Shown here one piece after another: positions 52,654 through 60,939 of a stretch of DNA of 64,000 bases. The DNA lies in the NCBI GenBank assembly GCA_963755985.1, contig CAVWLO010000005.1, positions 186,001-250,000 on the forward strand, read 5' to 3'. The notes below the pieces were generated by a model. That model made no database searches and was not told the origin of the DNA. It saw only the letters and a program-made list of their open reading frames with translations. A program made the position numbers and the translations under genes. This DNA comes from DASXMT01 sp963755985. GTDB taxonomy: Bacteria > Actinomycetota > Acidimicrobiia > Acidimicrobiales > RAAP-2. Every line of letters begins with the position of its first letter. The stretch's first letter is position 1.

Positions 52654-53322
52654 GTGGCGAGACCGTCTGACTTCGACCTGGATGCCCACGAGATCGTCTC
52701 GGCCGCCGTGGACATCTTCGAGGAGTCCGGGCTCGACGCGGTCAGCATGCGGAGCGTCTCCACCCGGCTCGGCGTGTCCCCCGTCCCCCTCTACCGCAGG
52801 GTGGGCAACAAGGATGCGCTGGTCGACGCCATCGCCGACCGCTTGCTGGCCGACCTGGCACCATCGGGCGCCGAGGATGAGCCATGGGAGGAGTACGCAG
52901 CCCGGTGGGCCCGGGAGCTCCGGGGACGCCTGGGCCGAGCGCGCGACAGCCGGCTCATCCTCTCGCTTGGTCGCGGCGCCTATGTGGAAGCGTCGCTGCC
53001 GCTCGTGGCCGCGATGCGACGTTCCGGGTTCACCCCCGACGCGGCGATGCAGGCCTGCCGTCTGCTCATGTGGGCCGTCGTGGGCTTCGGGGCGGTCGAG
53101 ACCGGGGCCCAACCAGGGCGTCGCCGGCGCCAGGGTCGTCCCGGCGGTGATCCGACGGGCGTCAGCCGGGCGGAGATCGACGCCCTCTTCGACCTCCACA
53201 TCCGGTACGTGATCGAGGGCGTTGCCGGCGATGCCGACACGGAGGTCCCGACGGCAGAGGGCTCCGCCGGCGCGGGCTCATCGGCCACTCGGCGCGACGA
53301 CCGAGGCGGAGCACGGCGGTGA
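52654..53322 (+). CDS. TetR-family regulator
   Basis: 222 residues from a GTG at 52654. The DNA-binding domain comprises residues 8-55, with VSMRSVSTRLGVSPVPLYRR as the helix-turn-helix; the VPLYRRVGNKDALVDAIADR segment is typical of TetR proteins with the tetracycline-repressor-type C-terminal domain. The last 50 residues are low-complexity (GSAGAGSSATRRDDRGG). It is translationally coupled to the SDR at 53319 (GTGA). It probably represses its own small operon (MDR reductase, SDRs). Confidence 0.9.
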   Translation: MARPSDFDLDAHEIVSAAVDIFEESGLDAVSMRSVSTRLGVSPVPLYRRVGNKDALVDAIADRLLADLAPSGAEDEPWEEYAARWARELRGRLGRARDSRLILSLGRGAYVEASLPLVAAMRRSGFTPDAAMQACRLLMWAVVGFGAVETGAQPGRRRRQGRPGGDPTGVSRAEIDALFDLHIRYVIEGVAGDADTEVPTAEGSAGAGSSATRRDDRGGARR

Positions 53323-54068
53323 CCATACCCAGCCTGAGCGCGGCCGGGAAGGTAGCCGTCGTCACCGGGGCCAGCAAGGGACTGGGTCGGGCCATGGCGT
53401 TGGGCTTCGCCGAGGCCGGCGCGGACGTGGTCGTCGCCAGCCGCAAGCTCGAGCAGTGCCAGCAGGTGGCTGACGAGGTCGGGGCCCAGGGAGGCCAGGC
53501 CCTACCCGTGCGCTGCCACGTCGGCGACTGGGACGAGTGCGGCAACCTGGTCGACTCGGCCGTCGCCCGGTTCGGTCGAATCGACGTGCTGGTCAACAAC
53601 GCCGGCATCGCGCCCGTTCCGCCCTCGCTGCTGGGCGTCACCGAGGACCTCTTCGACAAGACGATCTCGGTGAACCTCCGTGGCCCCCTGCGCCTCACGG
53701 CGCTAGCGGCCGAGCACATGCCGCCGGGCGGATCGGTGATCAACATCAGCTCCAAGGCCGCGCTCCACCCCACCTCGTTCACGGTCGTCTACGCCGCGGC
53801 CAAGGCTGGGTTGAACGCGCTGACCAAGGCGGCGGCCCATGAGTTCGGTCCGAGAGGCATCCGGGTCAACGCCATCGTGTGCGGCACCTTCCACACCGAC
53901 AGCTTCCACCGCTCGTTGCCGTCCGAAAAGGCGCGGGCCGAGATGGCGTCGCGCATCAGCCTGGGCCGGATCGCCTCGGCCGAGGAGATCGTGGGGACGG
54001 CGCTCTACCTGGCCAGCGATGCCTCGTCCTACCTGACCGGTGACCTGGTCGTCCTGGACGGCGGCTGA
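53319..54068 (+). CDS. SDR family oxidoreductase
   Basis: 249 residues from a GTG at 53319 overlapping the TetR stop. GASKGLGRAMALGFAEAGAD, NNAG, YAAAK and ISLGRIASAEEIVGTALYLA, then SYLTGDLVVLDGG, are standard for NAD(P)-dependent SDRs of FabG type. It probably interconverts a hydroxyl and a ketone on an acyl-CoA or cyclic intermediate. A second SDR follows 62 bp downstream, so the two may act in sequence. Confidence 0.9.
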   Translation: MTIPSLSAAGKVAVVTGASKGLGRAMALGFAEAGADVVVASRKLEQCQQVADEVGAQGGQALPVRCHVGDWDECGNLVDSAVARFGRIDVLVNNAGIAPVPPSLLGVTEDLFDKTISVNLRGPLRLTALAAEHMPPGGSVINISSKAALHPTSFTVVYAAAKAGLNALTKAAAHEFGPRGIRVNAIVCGTFHTDSFHRSLPSEKARAEMASRISLGRIASAEEIVGTALYLASDASSYLTGDLVVLDGG

Positions 54069-54130
54069 GCACCGGCCGAGGCACCAGGCGAGGCCCACGA
54101 CGACAACGAGCGAACCAAGAGGAGCCAGCG

Positions 54131-54991
54131 ATGACAGATGCACCGAAGGACGTGGTCGGCCGGGGTCGGGTGGCGGTGGTCACGGGCGGGGCCAGCGGGA
54201 TCGGGCGCGCCCTGGCCACGGCCTTCGCCGAGGCCGGGTCCGGTGTCATGGTCGCCGATGTCGACGGGGCGGAGGCAGAGCGTGTCGCGGCCGCCATCCG
54301 GGACGGTGGAGGTGAAGCCGAGGCGTTGACCGTCGATGTGGCCGACGCCGCGTCGGTCGAGGAGCTGGCGGCGCGCAGCGTCGGGCGGTTCGGACGGGTC
54401 GATGTGCTCTGCAACAACGCCGGCGTGTCGACCTTCAACCTGATCCAGGACCAGACGCTCGACGATTGGCGCTGGGTGTTCGATGTCAACCTCTGGGGCG
54501 TGGTGCACGGCGTCCACAGCTTCCTGCCCGTCCTCCGTCGGCAGGGCACCCCTGCGCACATCGTCAACACGGCATCGATCGCCGGGCTGTTGAGCGGGGT
54601 TGCCTTCATCGGTCCCTATGCCGCCACCAAGTCGGCCGTGGTGTCGATCTCCGAGACGCTGAGCCAGGAGTTCGCCCTCGCCGAGTTGCCCATCGGGGTC
54701 AGCGTGTTGTGCCCGAGCTCGGTCGACACCCGGGTCATGGAGTCCGAGCGCTCCCGTCCCGCGGCCCGGGGGACCGAGCAGCGAACCGAGTCAGCCGAGT
54801 CGGTGCGGCTGGCCATCCGCGACTCCTTCACCGGGCCCGCCGGCTTGACCCCGGCCCAGGTGGCACAGCGGGTCCTGGCGGCAATCCGAGCCGGCGACTT
54901 CTGGGTCATCACTCATCCCGGGGAGCGCTCCGCGGTCGAGGCCCGCTGTACCACCATGCTCGGCCACTTCCCGCCGGACGGCGACGCCTGA
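54131..54991 (+). CDS. SDR family oxidoreductase
   Basis: 286 residues from ATG 54131 behind AAGAGGAGCC. GGASGIGRALATAFAEAGSG, CNNAG, YAATK and a long C-terminal region (SARESxxx-like, with GPAGLTPAQVAQRVLAAIRA) place it in the larger SDR type of about 280 residues. The C-terminal part FWVITHPGERSAVEARCT is found in actinobacterial SDRs of unassigned function. It is the last gene of the run beginning at 51653. The DrrA gene follows after 72 bp. Confidence 0.88.
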   Translation: MTDAPKDVVGRGRVAVVTGGASGIGRALATAFAEAGSGVMVADVDGAEAERVAAAIRDGGGEAEALTVDVADAASVEELAARSVGRFGRVDVLCNNAGVSTFNLIQDQTLDDWRWVFDVNLWGVVHGVHSFLPVLRRQGTPAHIVNTASIAGLLSGVAFIGPYAATKSAVVSISETLSQEFALAELPIGVSVLCPSSVDTRVMESERSRPAARGTEQRTESAESVRLAIRDSFTGPAGLTPAQVAQRVLAAIRAGDFWVITHPGERSAVEARCTTMLGHFPPDGDA

Positions 54992-55063
54992 TCGGCGCAG
55001 CTCGAGCTGACCCGGTCAAGGTGTACGTCGCGGCCCGGGCCACCGGTACGGTATCTTGCCGGC

Positions 55064-56065
55064 GTGACCACTGGCCCGGCAGTCGTTGTCGATTCCCTGG
55101 TCAAGACGTTCAAGGGCGGCGTGCAGGCCCTCGACGGGGTGAGCTTCGAGATACCGACCGGCACCGTGCTCGGGCTCCTCGGCCCCAACGGGGCGGGCAA
55201 GACCACAGCCGTGCGGATCCTCACCACGCTGTTGACCCCGGACTCGGGGAGCGCCCGGGTGGCCGGCGTCGACGTCCTGGCCAATCCCGGGAAGGCCCGC
55301 ACGGTGATGGCATTGGCGGGCCAGTACGCCGCGGTCGACGAGGGGCTCACCGGCCTGGAGAACCTGGTCCTGGTGGCGCGGCTCAACCACATCCCCAGGC
55401 GATCGCGGCAGCCCCGCGCCAGTGAGCTCTTGGAGCAGTTCGGGTTGACCGATGCGGCGCGGCGGCCGCTCAAGACCTATTCGGGAGGTATGCGCCGACG
55501 CCTCGACCTGGCCGCCGCCCTGGTCGCCCACCCGTCGGTGCTCTTCCTCGATGAGCCCACCACCGGGCTCGATCCTCGGAGCCGCATCGACCTGTGGTCG
55601 GTCATCGCCGGGCTGGTCGCCGACGGGACCACCCTGCTGCTGACCACGCAGTATCTGGAGGAGGCCGATCGGCTGGCCGATCAGATCTGCGTGGTCGACC
55701 ATGGCAAGGTCCTGGCCGAGGGCACCTCGGCGCAACTCAAGGCCAAGCTCGGCGGTGCCGCGGTCGAGGTCATCCTCCCGGACGAAGCGACCGCGGCCCA
55801 GGCGGCCGCCTGCCTGGAGGGAATCGGAGACGAAGCACCGGTGATCGACGGGCTGGCCGTACGGGTAGCCACCACTACCGGGCTCTCGACCACCGCTGAG
55901 GTGGTCCGCCGGTTGGAGAACACCGAGTTGGAGGTCAGCTCGCTCGAGCTCCGCCAACCCAGCCTCGACGAGGTGTTCCTGGCCCTGACCGGCCAGCCAC
56001 CTGAGGTCGACGGCGAAGATCCGCCGGACGACGAGTCGATCGTCACCGGAGAAGGGGACCGATGA
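55064..56065 (+). CDS. drrA: Daunorubicin-resistance-type ABC transporter ATPase
   Basis: 333 residues from a GTG at 55064. Walker A is GPNGAGKTTAVR, the signature is YSGGMRRRLDLAAALV, and Walker B is LFLDEPTTGLD. GLTTGL-type C-terminal domain: the region SAQLKAKLGGAAVEVI and LRQPSLDEVFLALTG are found in DrrA proteins. These form exporters for hydrophobic compounds with a DrrB permease. The stop overlaps the DrrB start by 4 bp. It may export toxic intermediates of the catabolic pathway. Confidence 0.93.
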   Translation: MTTGPAVVVDSLVKTFKGGVQALDGVSFEIPTGTVLGLLGPNGAGKTTAVRILTTLLTPDSGSARVAGVDVLANPGKARTVMALAGQYAAVDEGLTGLENLVLVARLNHIPRRSRQPRASELLEQFGLTDAARRPLKTYSGGMRRRLDLAAALVAHPSVLFLDEPTTGLDPRSRIDLWSVIAGLVADGTTLLLTTQYLEEADRLADQICVVDHGKVLAEGTSAQLKAKLGGAAVEVILPDEATAAQAAACLEGIGDEAPVIDGLAVRVATTTGLSTTAEVVRRLENTELEVSSLELRQPSLDEVFLALTGQPPEVDGEDPPDDESIVTGEGDR

Positions 56066-56895
56066 GCGCCATCGCCACTCTGCCCGGCAGCCGGTTCTGG
56101 CTCGGCCTCGACGACGCCATCGCCATGGCCGTCCGGGATGTCCGGCGGATGCTGCGGGCCCCCGACCAGGTGGTGTTCACCCTGATATCGCCGATCATGT
56201 TCACCCTGCTCTTTCGATACGTCTTCGGCGGTGCGATCAGAGGGCTCGGGGACATCAACTACGTCAACTACCTGATCCCGGGCATCGCCGTGCAGACCGC
56301 CATCTTCACCTCGGGCAACACTGGCTTCGCCCTGGCCGAGGACCGCAGCAAGGGCTTCGTCGACCGGCTCCGCTCACTGCCGATGGCCCGCAGCGCCGTG
56401 CTCGTGGGTCAGGTAGCCGCCGTGGCCCTGAGCAATGTCGTCGGGCTGTTCATCATCGTCATCGTCGGGCTGGTCGTGGGGTTCCGACCGCACAGTGTGC
56501 CCGGGCTCATCTTCGGCTTCGCCATCCTGCTGGCCTTCAGCGTGGCCACGTCGCTGCTCTTCGCCCTGGTCGGTCTGTATGCCAGCAGTTCCCAGGCCGT
56601 CAACGCTGCCACCTTCCCCCTCATCTTCCCTCTGACGTTCGCCAGCAGCGCGTTCGTGCCCACCTCGACCATGCCGACCTGGTTGCAGGCGTTCGCCAAC
56701 CATAATCCCGTGACCATTGTCATCAACGCCGTCCGGGACCTCACCCTGGGCACCGTCACGCCGGCACAGCGTCAGGAGCTGTTCAACGGGAAGAGCACCA
56801 CGTTCCTGGTGGTCGTCTCGCTGGCCTGGACGGTGGGGATCGCAGTGGTGTTTGGCTACCTCTCCGTGCGCCGCTACAACGAGACCACCTCATAA
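56062..56895 (+). CDS. drrB: ABC-2-type permease (DrrB-like)
   Basis: 277 residues from ATG 56062. About six membrane segments, starting with FTLISPIMFTLLFRYVFGGA and ending with FLVVVSLAWTVGIAVVFGYL. The DRSKGFVDRLRSLPM loop and LTFASSAFVPTSTMPTWLQ match DrrB-type transporters. The ATPase gene is upstream and overlaps it. Convergent with the LLM gene at 56987; the repeats at 56915 lie between them. Confidence 0.92.
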   Translation: MSAIATLPGSRFWLGLDDAIAMAVRDVRRMLRAPDQVVFTLISPIMFTLLFRYVFGGAIRGLGDINYVNYLIPGIAVQTAIFTSGNTGFALAEDRSKGFVDRLRSLPMARSAVLVGQVAAVALSNVVGLFIIVIVGLVVGFRPHSVPGLIFGFAILLAFSVATSLLFALVGLYASSSQAVNAATFPLIFPLTFASSAFVPTSTMPTWLQAFANHNPVTIVINAVRDLTLGTVTPAQRQELFNGKSTTFLVVVSLAWTVGIAVVFGYLSVRRYNETTS

Positions 56896-56914
56896 CCGAG
56901 AACCCGCCGCTCGC

Positions 56915-57008
56915 TGGCGCCCGTCAGGGGCGCCCGGGTAGGCAGGTGGCCCCCTCAGGGGCGCCCGGGTAGGCAGGTGGCGCCCGTCAGGGGCGCCCGG
57001 TAGGCAGG
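56915..57008. repeat. Three tandem 31-32 bp repeats with hairpin potential
   Basis: Three copies of the unit TGGCGCCCGTCAGGGGCGCC, then CGGGTAGGCAGG, with small differences: the second copy reads TGGCCCCCTCAG and is 31 bp, the third lacks one G. The first and third contain GGCGCCCGTCAGGGGCGCC, whose other strand GGCGCCCCTGACGGGCGCC pairs as a 7-bp stem with a 5-base loop. They lie between the convergent drrB and LLM genes, and the last copy contains the final codons and stop of the LLM gene. Together they probably act as a bidirectional terminator. Confidence 0.75.
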
Positions 57009-57859
57009 GCCAGCGCGGCAACCTGCTCGAGGGCGTCGAGATGTTGTGCCACCGACTCGAACCCGGCGCCCATGGTGTTGATGCTCACGTGGCTCACCCC
57101 CGCGTCCCGCCATGCCTCAATCTGCTCGGCCACCTGGGAAGCACCGTGGCCCCAGGACACCCGCGTCTCGATCCCGATGCCGGCCGGATCGCGGCCGGCC
57201 TGACGGGCAGCCTCGTCGACCATCGACCGTGCCTCATCGAATCTCCGACCAGGCTCGTACATGGGAAACCACCCGTCAGCCAATCGGCCGGCGCGGGCGA
57301 AGGCCGGCGGCGACGCTGCCCCGAACCACACCGGAATCGGACGCTGCACCGGCAGCGGGGCGATGCCGGCCCCGGTGACCTGCTCGAATCGCCCGTGGTC
57401 GGTCACGCTGCGCTCGGTCCACAGGCGCCTCAGCAGCGGGACCTGCTCCTCGAGGCGGTGGCCCCGGGTGGAGAAGTCCTGGCCCAGGGCCTCGTACTCG
57501 ACTGCGTTCCAACCGAGCCCGACCCCCAACCGGAGCCGACCCTTGCAGAGCAGGTCGACCTCCGCCGCCTGTTTGGCCACGAGGGCCGTTGGCCGTTGCG
57601 GGAGGATGACGATCCCGGTGACCAGCTCGAGCGAGGTGATGGCGGCCAGGAAGCCGAACAGGACCAGGGGCTCGTGGAAGGTGGTGTCGATATCGTAGGG
57701 CCCCGACCACCCCTCGTGCACCGATGGGTCGGCGCCGACCACGTGGTCGTAGGCAAGGATGTGCGTGTAGCCGAGCCCCTCCACCGTCTGGGCGTAGGCC
57801 CGCACGGTGTCGGGATCGTCGCCCAGCTCGGTCTGGGGAAACGTGACGCCGATCCGCAT
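56987..57859 (-). CDS. LLM-class (F420-type) oxidoreductase
   Basis: 290 residues from ATG 57859 (MRIGVTFPQTELGDD). YTHILAYDHVVGADP and LRLGVGLGWNAVEYEALG are the group signatures, as in the protein at 4490, and IPVWFGAASPPAFARAGRLA follows. Long open frame upstream is antisense to a P450 and not coding. The last codons (LPTGRP) fall in the tandem repeat. Its position after a 59-bp gap from the P450 suggests a common transcript. Probable F420-dependent reductase or dehydrogenase. Confidence 0.9.
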   Translation of the reverse strand: MRIGVTFPQTELGDDPDTVRAYAQTVEGLGYTHILAYDHVVGADPSVHEGWSGPYDIDTTFHEPLVLFGFLAAITSLELVTGIVILPQRPTALVAKQAAEVDLLCKGRLRLGVGLGWNAVEYEALGQDFSTRGHRLEEQVPLLRRLWTERSVTDHGRFEQVTGAGIAPLPVQRPIPVWFGAASPPAFARAGRLADGWFPMYEPGRRFDEARSMVDEAARQAGRDPAGIGIETRVSWGHGASQVAEQIEAWRDAGVSHVSINTMGAGFESVAQHLDALEQVAALALPTGRP

Positions 57860-57918
57860 GGGCCCGAATCTAATCGTCGGACCTTGGACCCGCGGCGGCG
57901 AGTCGGAGGGCCGGCCGA

Positions 57919-59172
57919 TCAGTACGGCTGTTCGGCTCCGACCGGCAGGCCCGGTGCGAACGTCACCGGCATCCGCACCACACCGGTCAGCTCCGGATTC
58001 CCCTGGTAGTACTGCGTGCCATCGAGGTCCACGGCGTAATCGGGAATGCGAGTGAGGATCTCGCCGAGCATCACGTCGAAGAGGGTGCGAGCCACGTGCA
58101 GGCCGATGCACCGGTGGGCGCCGACCCCGAAGGCGACGTGCGGGTTCGGGCTCCGATCGATGTCGACGTCGTCCGGGCGATCGAAGACCGAGGGGTCGAA
58201 GTTGGCGCCGAGCCAGCTCATCATGACGAAGTCGCCTCGCTTGACCAGCTGGCCACCGAGCTCGGTGTCCTTGGTGCAGGTCCGGGTGAGCGTCTCGTTG
58301 ATCGACGTCCAGCGCAGGTACTCCTCGCAGGCCGGCAACACCAGGTCGGGCTCGGCCACCAGGCGTCGACGCAGGTCGGCGTGCTCGGCCAGGTGGATGA
58401 GGGCCAGGGAGGTCAATGAGGTCGTGGTGTCGAGCCCGCCTCCGATGAGGTTCCAGATCACGGCGATCAGATCGTCGTTGCCCAGCCTCTCCCCGCTGAC
58501 CTCCATGGCCGCCAATCGGGACAGCAGATCGTCGCCCGGTCGTGCCCGGCGCTCTTCGATGATCTCGACTACCTCGGCGATCATCTCCGGCGTGCGGCTC
58601 ACCGCCCGTTGGTACTCGTCCGTCTCCTGCCCGTAGGCGGCGGTGGCATGGAAGTAGTCGGCGAACCGCTCCCAACCCTGCGGCGGCAGGTCGAGCATCC
58701 GCATCGTCCACAGTGCGGGCACCGGGTTGGTGAAATCGTGCACCATGTCCATGTGCCCGTCGGTGATCCTCTGGTCCAAGAACCACGACGCGGTCCGCTC
58801 CAAGAACGGCCGGTCGTGGGCCACGGCCGGCGGGAGCATGAACGGGTTGATGGCCCGCCGAAGGGCGGCATGGCGGTCGCCCTCGGCCTCGGCGATGCCA
58901 ATGGGCGGCATGCCTTCGCCCCGGGGGATGCCCATGATCCCGATGTAGCGCAAGCCATCGGAGGCATGCTCTTCGAAGCGCGGGGTGAAGGTCTCGCTGT
59001 CGCGGGACACCGCCGAGACCTCGTCGTAGCCGGAGACGAACCAGAACCCCCCGTAATGGCGGTTCCAGACCACGGGACACTGTTGGCGCAGCTGGGCATT
59101 GTGGCTGTGGCGCTCGGCCAGCCAGGCCAGCGACTGGTGGTCGAAGTCGGCTTCAGCTCTCGTGTGTGTCAT
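57919..59172 (-). CDS. Cytochrome P450
   Basis: 417 residues from ATG 59172 with AGGAG 7 bases upstream; an ATG at 59193 is less well placed. I-helix IGGGLDTTTSL, ExxR EEYLR and heme Cys355 in FGVGAHRCIGLHVARTLFD. The heme loop lacks the SHLARREL form of the other P450s. Residues 60-130 (GIMGIPRGEGMPPIGIAEAE) are family-typical. Hydroxylation of a hydrophobic substrate is expected. It is probably the first gene of a two-gene unit with the LLM oxidoreductase. Confidence 0.94.
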   Translation of the reverse strand: MTHTRAEADFDHQSLAWLAERHSHNAQLRQQCPVVWNRHYGGFWFVSGYDEVSAVSRDSETFTPRFEEHASDGLRYIGIMGIPRGEGMPPIGIAEAEGDRHAALRRAINPFMLPPAVAHDRPFLERTASWFLDQRITDGHMDMVHDFTNPVPALWTMRMLDLPPQGWERFADYFHATAAYGQETDEYQRAVSRTPEMIAEVVEIIEERRARPGDDLLSRLAAMEVSGERLGNDDLIAVIWNLIGGGLDTTTSLTSLALIHLAEHADLRRRLVAEPDLVLPACEEYLRWTSINETLTRTCTKDTELGGQLVKRGDFVMMSWLGANFDPSVFDRPDDVDIDRSPNPHVAFGVGAHRCIGLHVARTLFDVMLGEILTRIPDYAVDLDGTQYYQGNPELTGVVRMPVTFAPGLPVGAEQPY

Positions 59173-59260
59173 GACCCAGCTCCTCTCGGTCATCGCGGGT
59201 GTGCCCCGGTCCTACCGCACACGACGGTAACCCCGTCACCGGCAACGCGCCGTCATCCCT

Positions 59261-59473
59261 GCCTCCTCCGAGGTCGATCAGCTCCACGGCGACGCCGTTC
59301 GGGTCGTGGACCACCGCCATCTACACCTTGCCATCGCGCGACATCGGGGTGGGCACTCCCTCGGGGCCCAACCAGGCGAGGCGGGTCAAGGTGGCTCGAC
59401 GCTCAGGAGACCGACGCAGGTCGGCAGTCCGGTCCCACGCCCGGCCGACACCGGTGGCGGGGGACGCAGCCAC
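59261..59473 (-). pseudogene. Possible VOC-family gene remnant with in-frame stop
   Basis: From a GTG at 59473 the minus strand reads VAASPATGVGRAWDRTADLR, then RRATLTRLAWLGPEGVPTPM and RDGKV, hits a TAG at 59321-59323, and goes on in the same frame as MAVVHDPNGVAVELIDLGGG. The second part resembles the C-terminal strand of VOC proteins (DPNGxxVELI). The piece is too short for a whole domain and has no beginning that I can see. It lies in the 314-bp gap between the P450 and DUF998 genes, which otherwise holds nothing I recognise. Confidence 0.35.
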
Positions 59474-59486
59474 CTAGGATCCGAAG

Positions 59487-60158
59487 GTGCAGCGGATCCC
59501 GTCGTGGGCTTGGGTGTCGGCCGCCGCCGCCCCGGTGCTGTTGGGCGCCGGTTTGGCCCTTGCCCAAGCAAGACAGCGGTCGGCGTATAGCCCGATTCGC
59601 GACACCATCAGCGCGCTCGCGGCCGAGGGGGCAACAGATCGCTGGATCATGACGTCGGCGCTGGCCGGCCTGGGAGCCTGCTACGTCGTCACCGCCTCTG
59701 GACTGCGACCGGCCCGGCCGACCGGCCGGGCCGTACTGGCTCTGGGCGGTGTGGCCACGGTGCTGGTGGCCACCTTCCCCCAACCGGCCCGCGGGAATTC
59801 CGTGGCCCACACCGTGGCGGCCACCCTGGCCTTCGTCGCGCTGGGCGCATGGCCGTTGTTCGCCGCTCGCCGTCGGTCCCGGGCGCTGCTGCTCACCCCG
59901 TTCGCCTCGGGTACGGCGGCTGTGGTCATGCTCGGGCTCGTGGCCTGGTTCGCTCTCGAGCTGCACGGTGCCCACCGCGGTGTGGCCGAGCGCGCCGCGG
60001 CCGGGGCACAGACCCTGTGGCCGCTGGCCGTCGTCGTCACCAGCGGCTGGGAACCCACCGGGTGGCTCGGCAATCGGGTGGACCTCGAGCCCGCCGGGGC
60101 CCGGACTACTTGGGGGCGAAGCGCTGCCCGCCGTCGAGGCGGATGGTCGAGCCGTTGA
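59487..60158 (+). CDS. DUF998-family membrane protein
   Basis: 223 residues. About six membrane segments, beginning with WVSAAAAPVLLGAGLALAQA. The loop YSPIRDTISALAAEGATDRW between the first two segments is diagnostic for DUF998. The C-terminal 40 residues are Arg- and Gly-rich and overlap the convergent SDR by 53 bp, so the true end may not matter for function. Role unknown; the family has no established biochemical function. It is alone on the plus strand. Confidence 0.82.
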   Translation: MQRIPSWAWVSAAAAPVLLGAGLALAQARQRSAYSPIRDTISALAAEGATDRWIMTSALAGLGACYVVTASGLRPARPTGRAVLALGGVATVLVATFPQPARGNSVAHTVAATLAFVALGAWPLFAARRRSRALLLTPFASGTAAVVMLGLVAWFALELHGAHRGVAERAAAGAQTLWPLAVVVTSGWEPTGWLGNRVDLEPAGARTTWGRSAARRRGGWSSR

Positions 60159-60864
60159 GCATCGGGTTCTCAACAATGGCCACGGCCAAACGGGCGTATT
60201 CCTCCGGTCGTCCCATTCGCTTGGGGAAGGCGGCGTCTTTGGTCAGGGTCTCGGCGAACTCGTCGGGGATGCCCTTGGTGATCCCCGTGCTGAACAGGCT
60301 CGGGGCAACGGCCACCACCCGGATCCCGAGGCTGCCCAGGTCACGGGCCATGGTCAGGGCCATGCCGGCGATGCCCGCCTTCGCCGCGGTGTAGGCGACC
60401 TGTCCGATCTGGCCCTCGAAGGCGGCGATAGAGGACGTGTTGATGATGACGCCCCGCTCGCCGTCCTCGGGCTCGTTGGTCGACATGGCCGAGGCCTGGA
60501 GCCGGTTCAGGTTGAAGGTGGCGATGAGGTTGAGCTCGATGACCTGGCGGAACTCCGCCATCGGGTGGGGGCCCTTCTTGGACAGGGTGCGGGCGATCAC
60601 GCCGCCCCCGGCCGTGTTCACCGCGATGTGCAGGCCCCCGAGCCGGTCGGTGGCCTCGGCCAGCACCCGCTCGACGGCCTCCTCGTCGGTGACGTCGAGG
60701 GGATGGAAGGAGCCCTCGAGCTCAGCGGCCACCTCTGCGCCGGCCGAGGTGGGGAGGTCGACGATGGCCACCGATGCACCTCGTCGGTGCAACAGCTCGG
60801 CGGCGGCCCGGGCCATGCCCGAGGCTCCTCCTACGACGACGGCCGACTTGCCTTCGATCTCCAC
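60106..60864 (-). CDS. SDR, 3-hydroxyacyl-CoA dehydrogenase type 2 (HSD10-like)
   Basis: 252 residues from a GTG at 60864 with GAGAGGGG upstream. The nucleotide motif reads GGASGMARAAAELLHRRGAS. NTAGGG replaces NNAG, as in HSD17B10-like enzymes. The SDR Tyr and Lys are in YTAAKAGIAGM, and the end MLNGSTIRLDGGQRFAPK is typical of this branch. It should oxidise short or branched 3-hydroxyacyl-CoA, or a hydroxysteroid, with NAD+. It lies after the 385-residue gene on the same strand (75-bp gap). Confidence 0.88.
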   Translation of the reverse strand: MEIEGKSAVVVGGASGMARAAAELLHRRGASVAIVDLPTSAGAEVAAELEGSFHPLDVTDEEAVERVLAEATDRLGGLHIAVNTAGGGVIARTLSKKGPHPMAEFRQVIELNLIATFNLNRLQASAMSTNEPEDGERGVIINTSSIAAFEGQIGQVAYTAAKAGIAGMALTMARDLGSLGIRVVAVAPSLFSTGITKGIPDEFAETLTKDAAFPKRMGRPEEYARLAVAIVENPMLNGSTIRLDGGQRFAPK

Positions 60865-60939
60865 CTGCTCACCCCTCTCTCCGGCGGGGGTCTCCCGCCG
60901 GTCCCTGGGGCGAACCGCCCCCGACAGCCGGCCGCAACA

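Noticed and set aside
57860..59080. Extension of the LLM gene to 697 residues through the P450 gene
   Set aside because: The extension is on the same strand but in another frame than the P450, and LLM similarity begins exactly at MRIGVTFPQ (57859).
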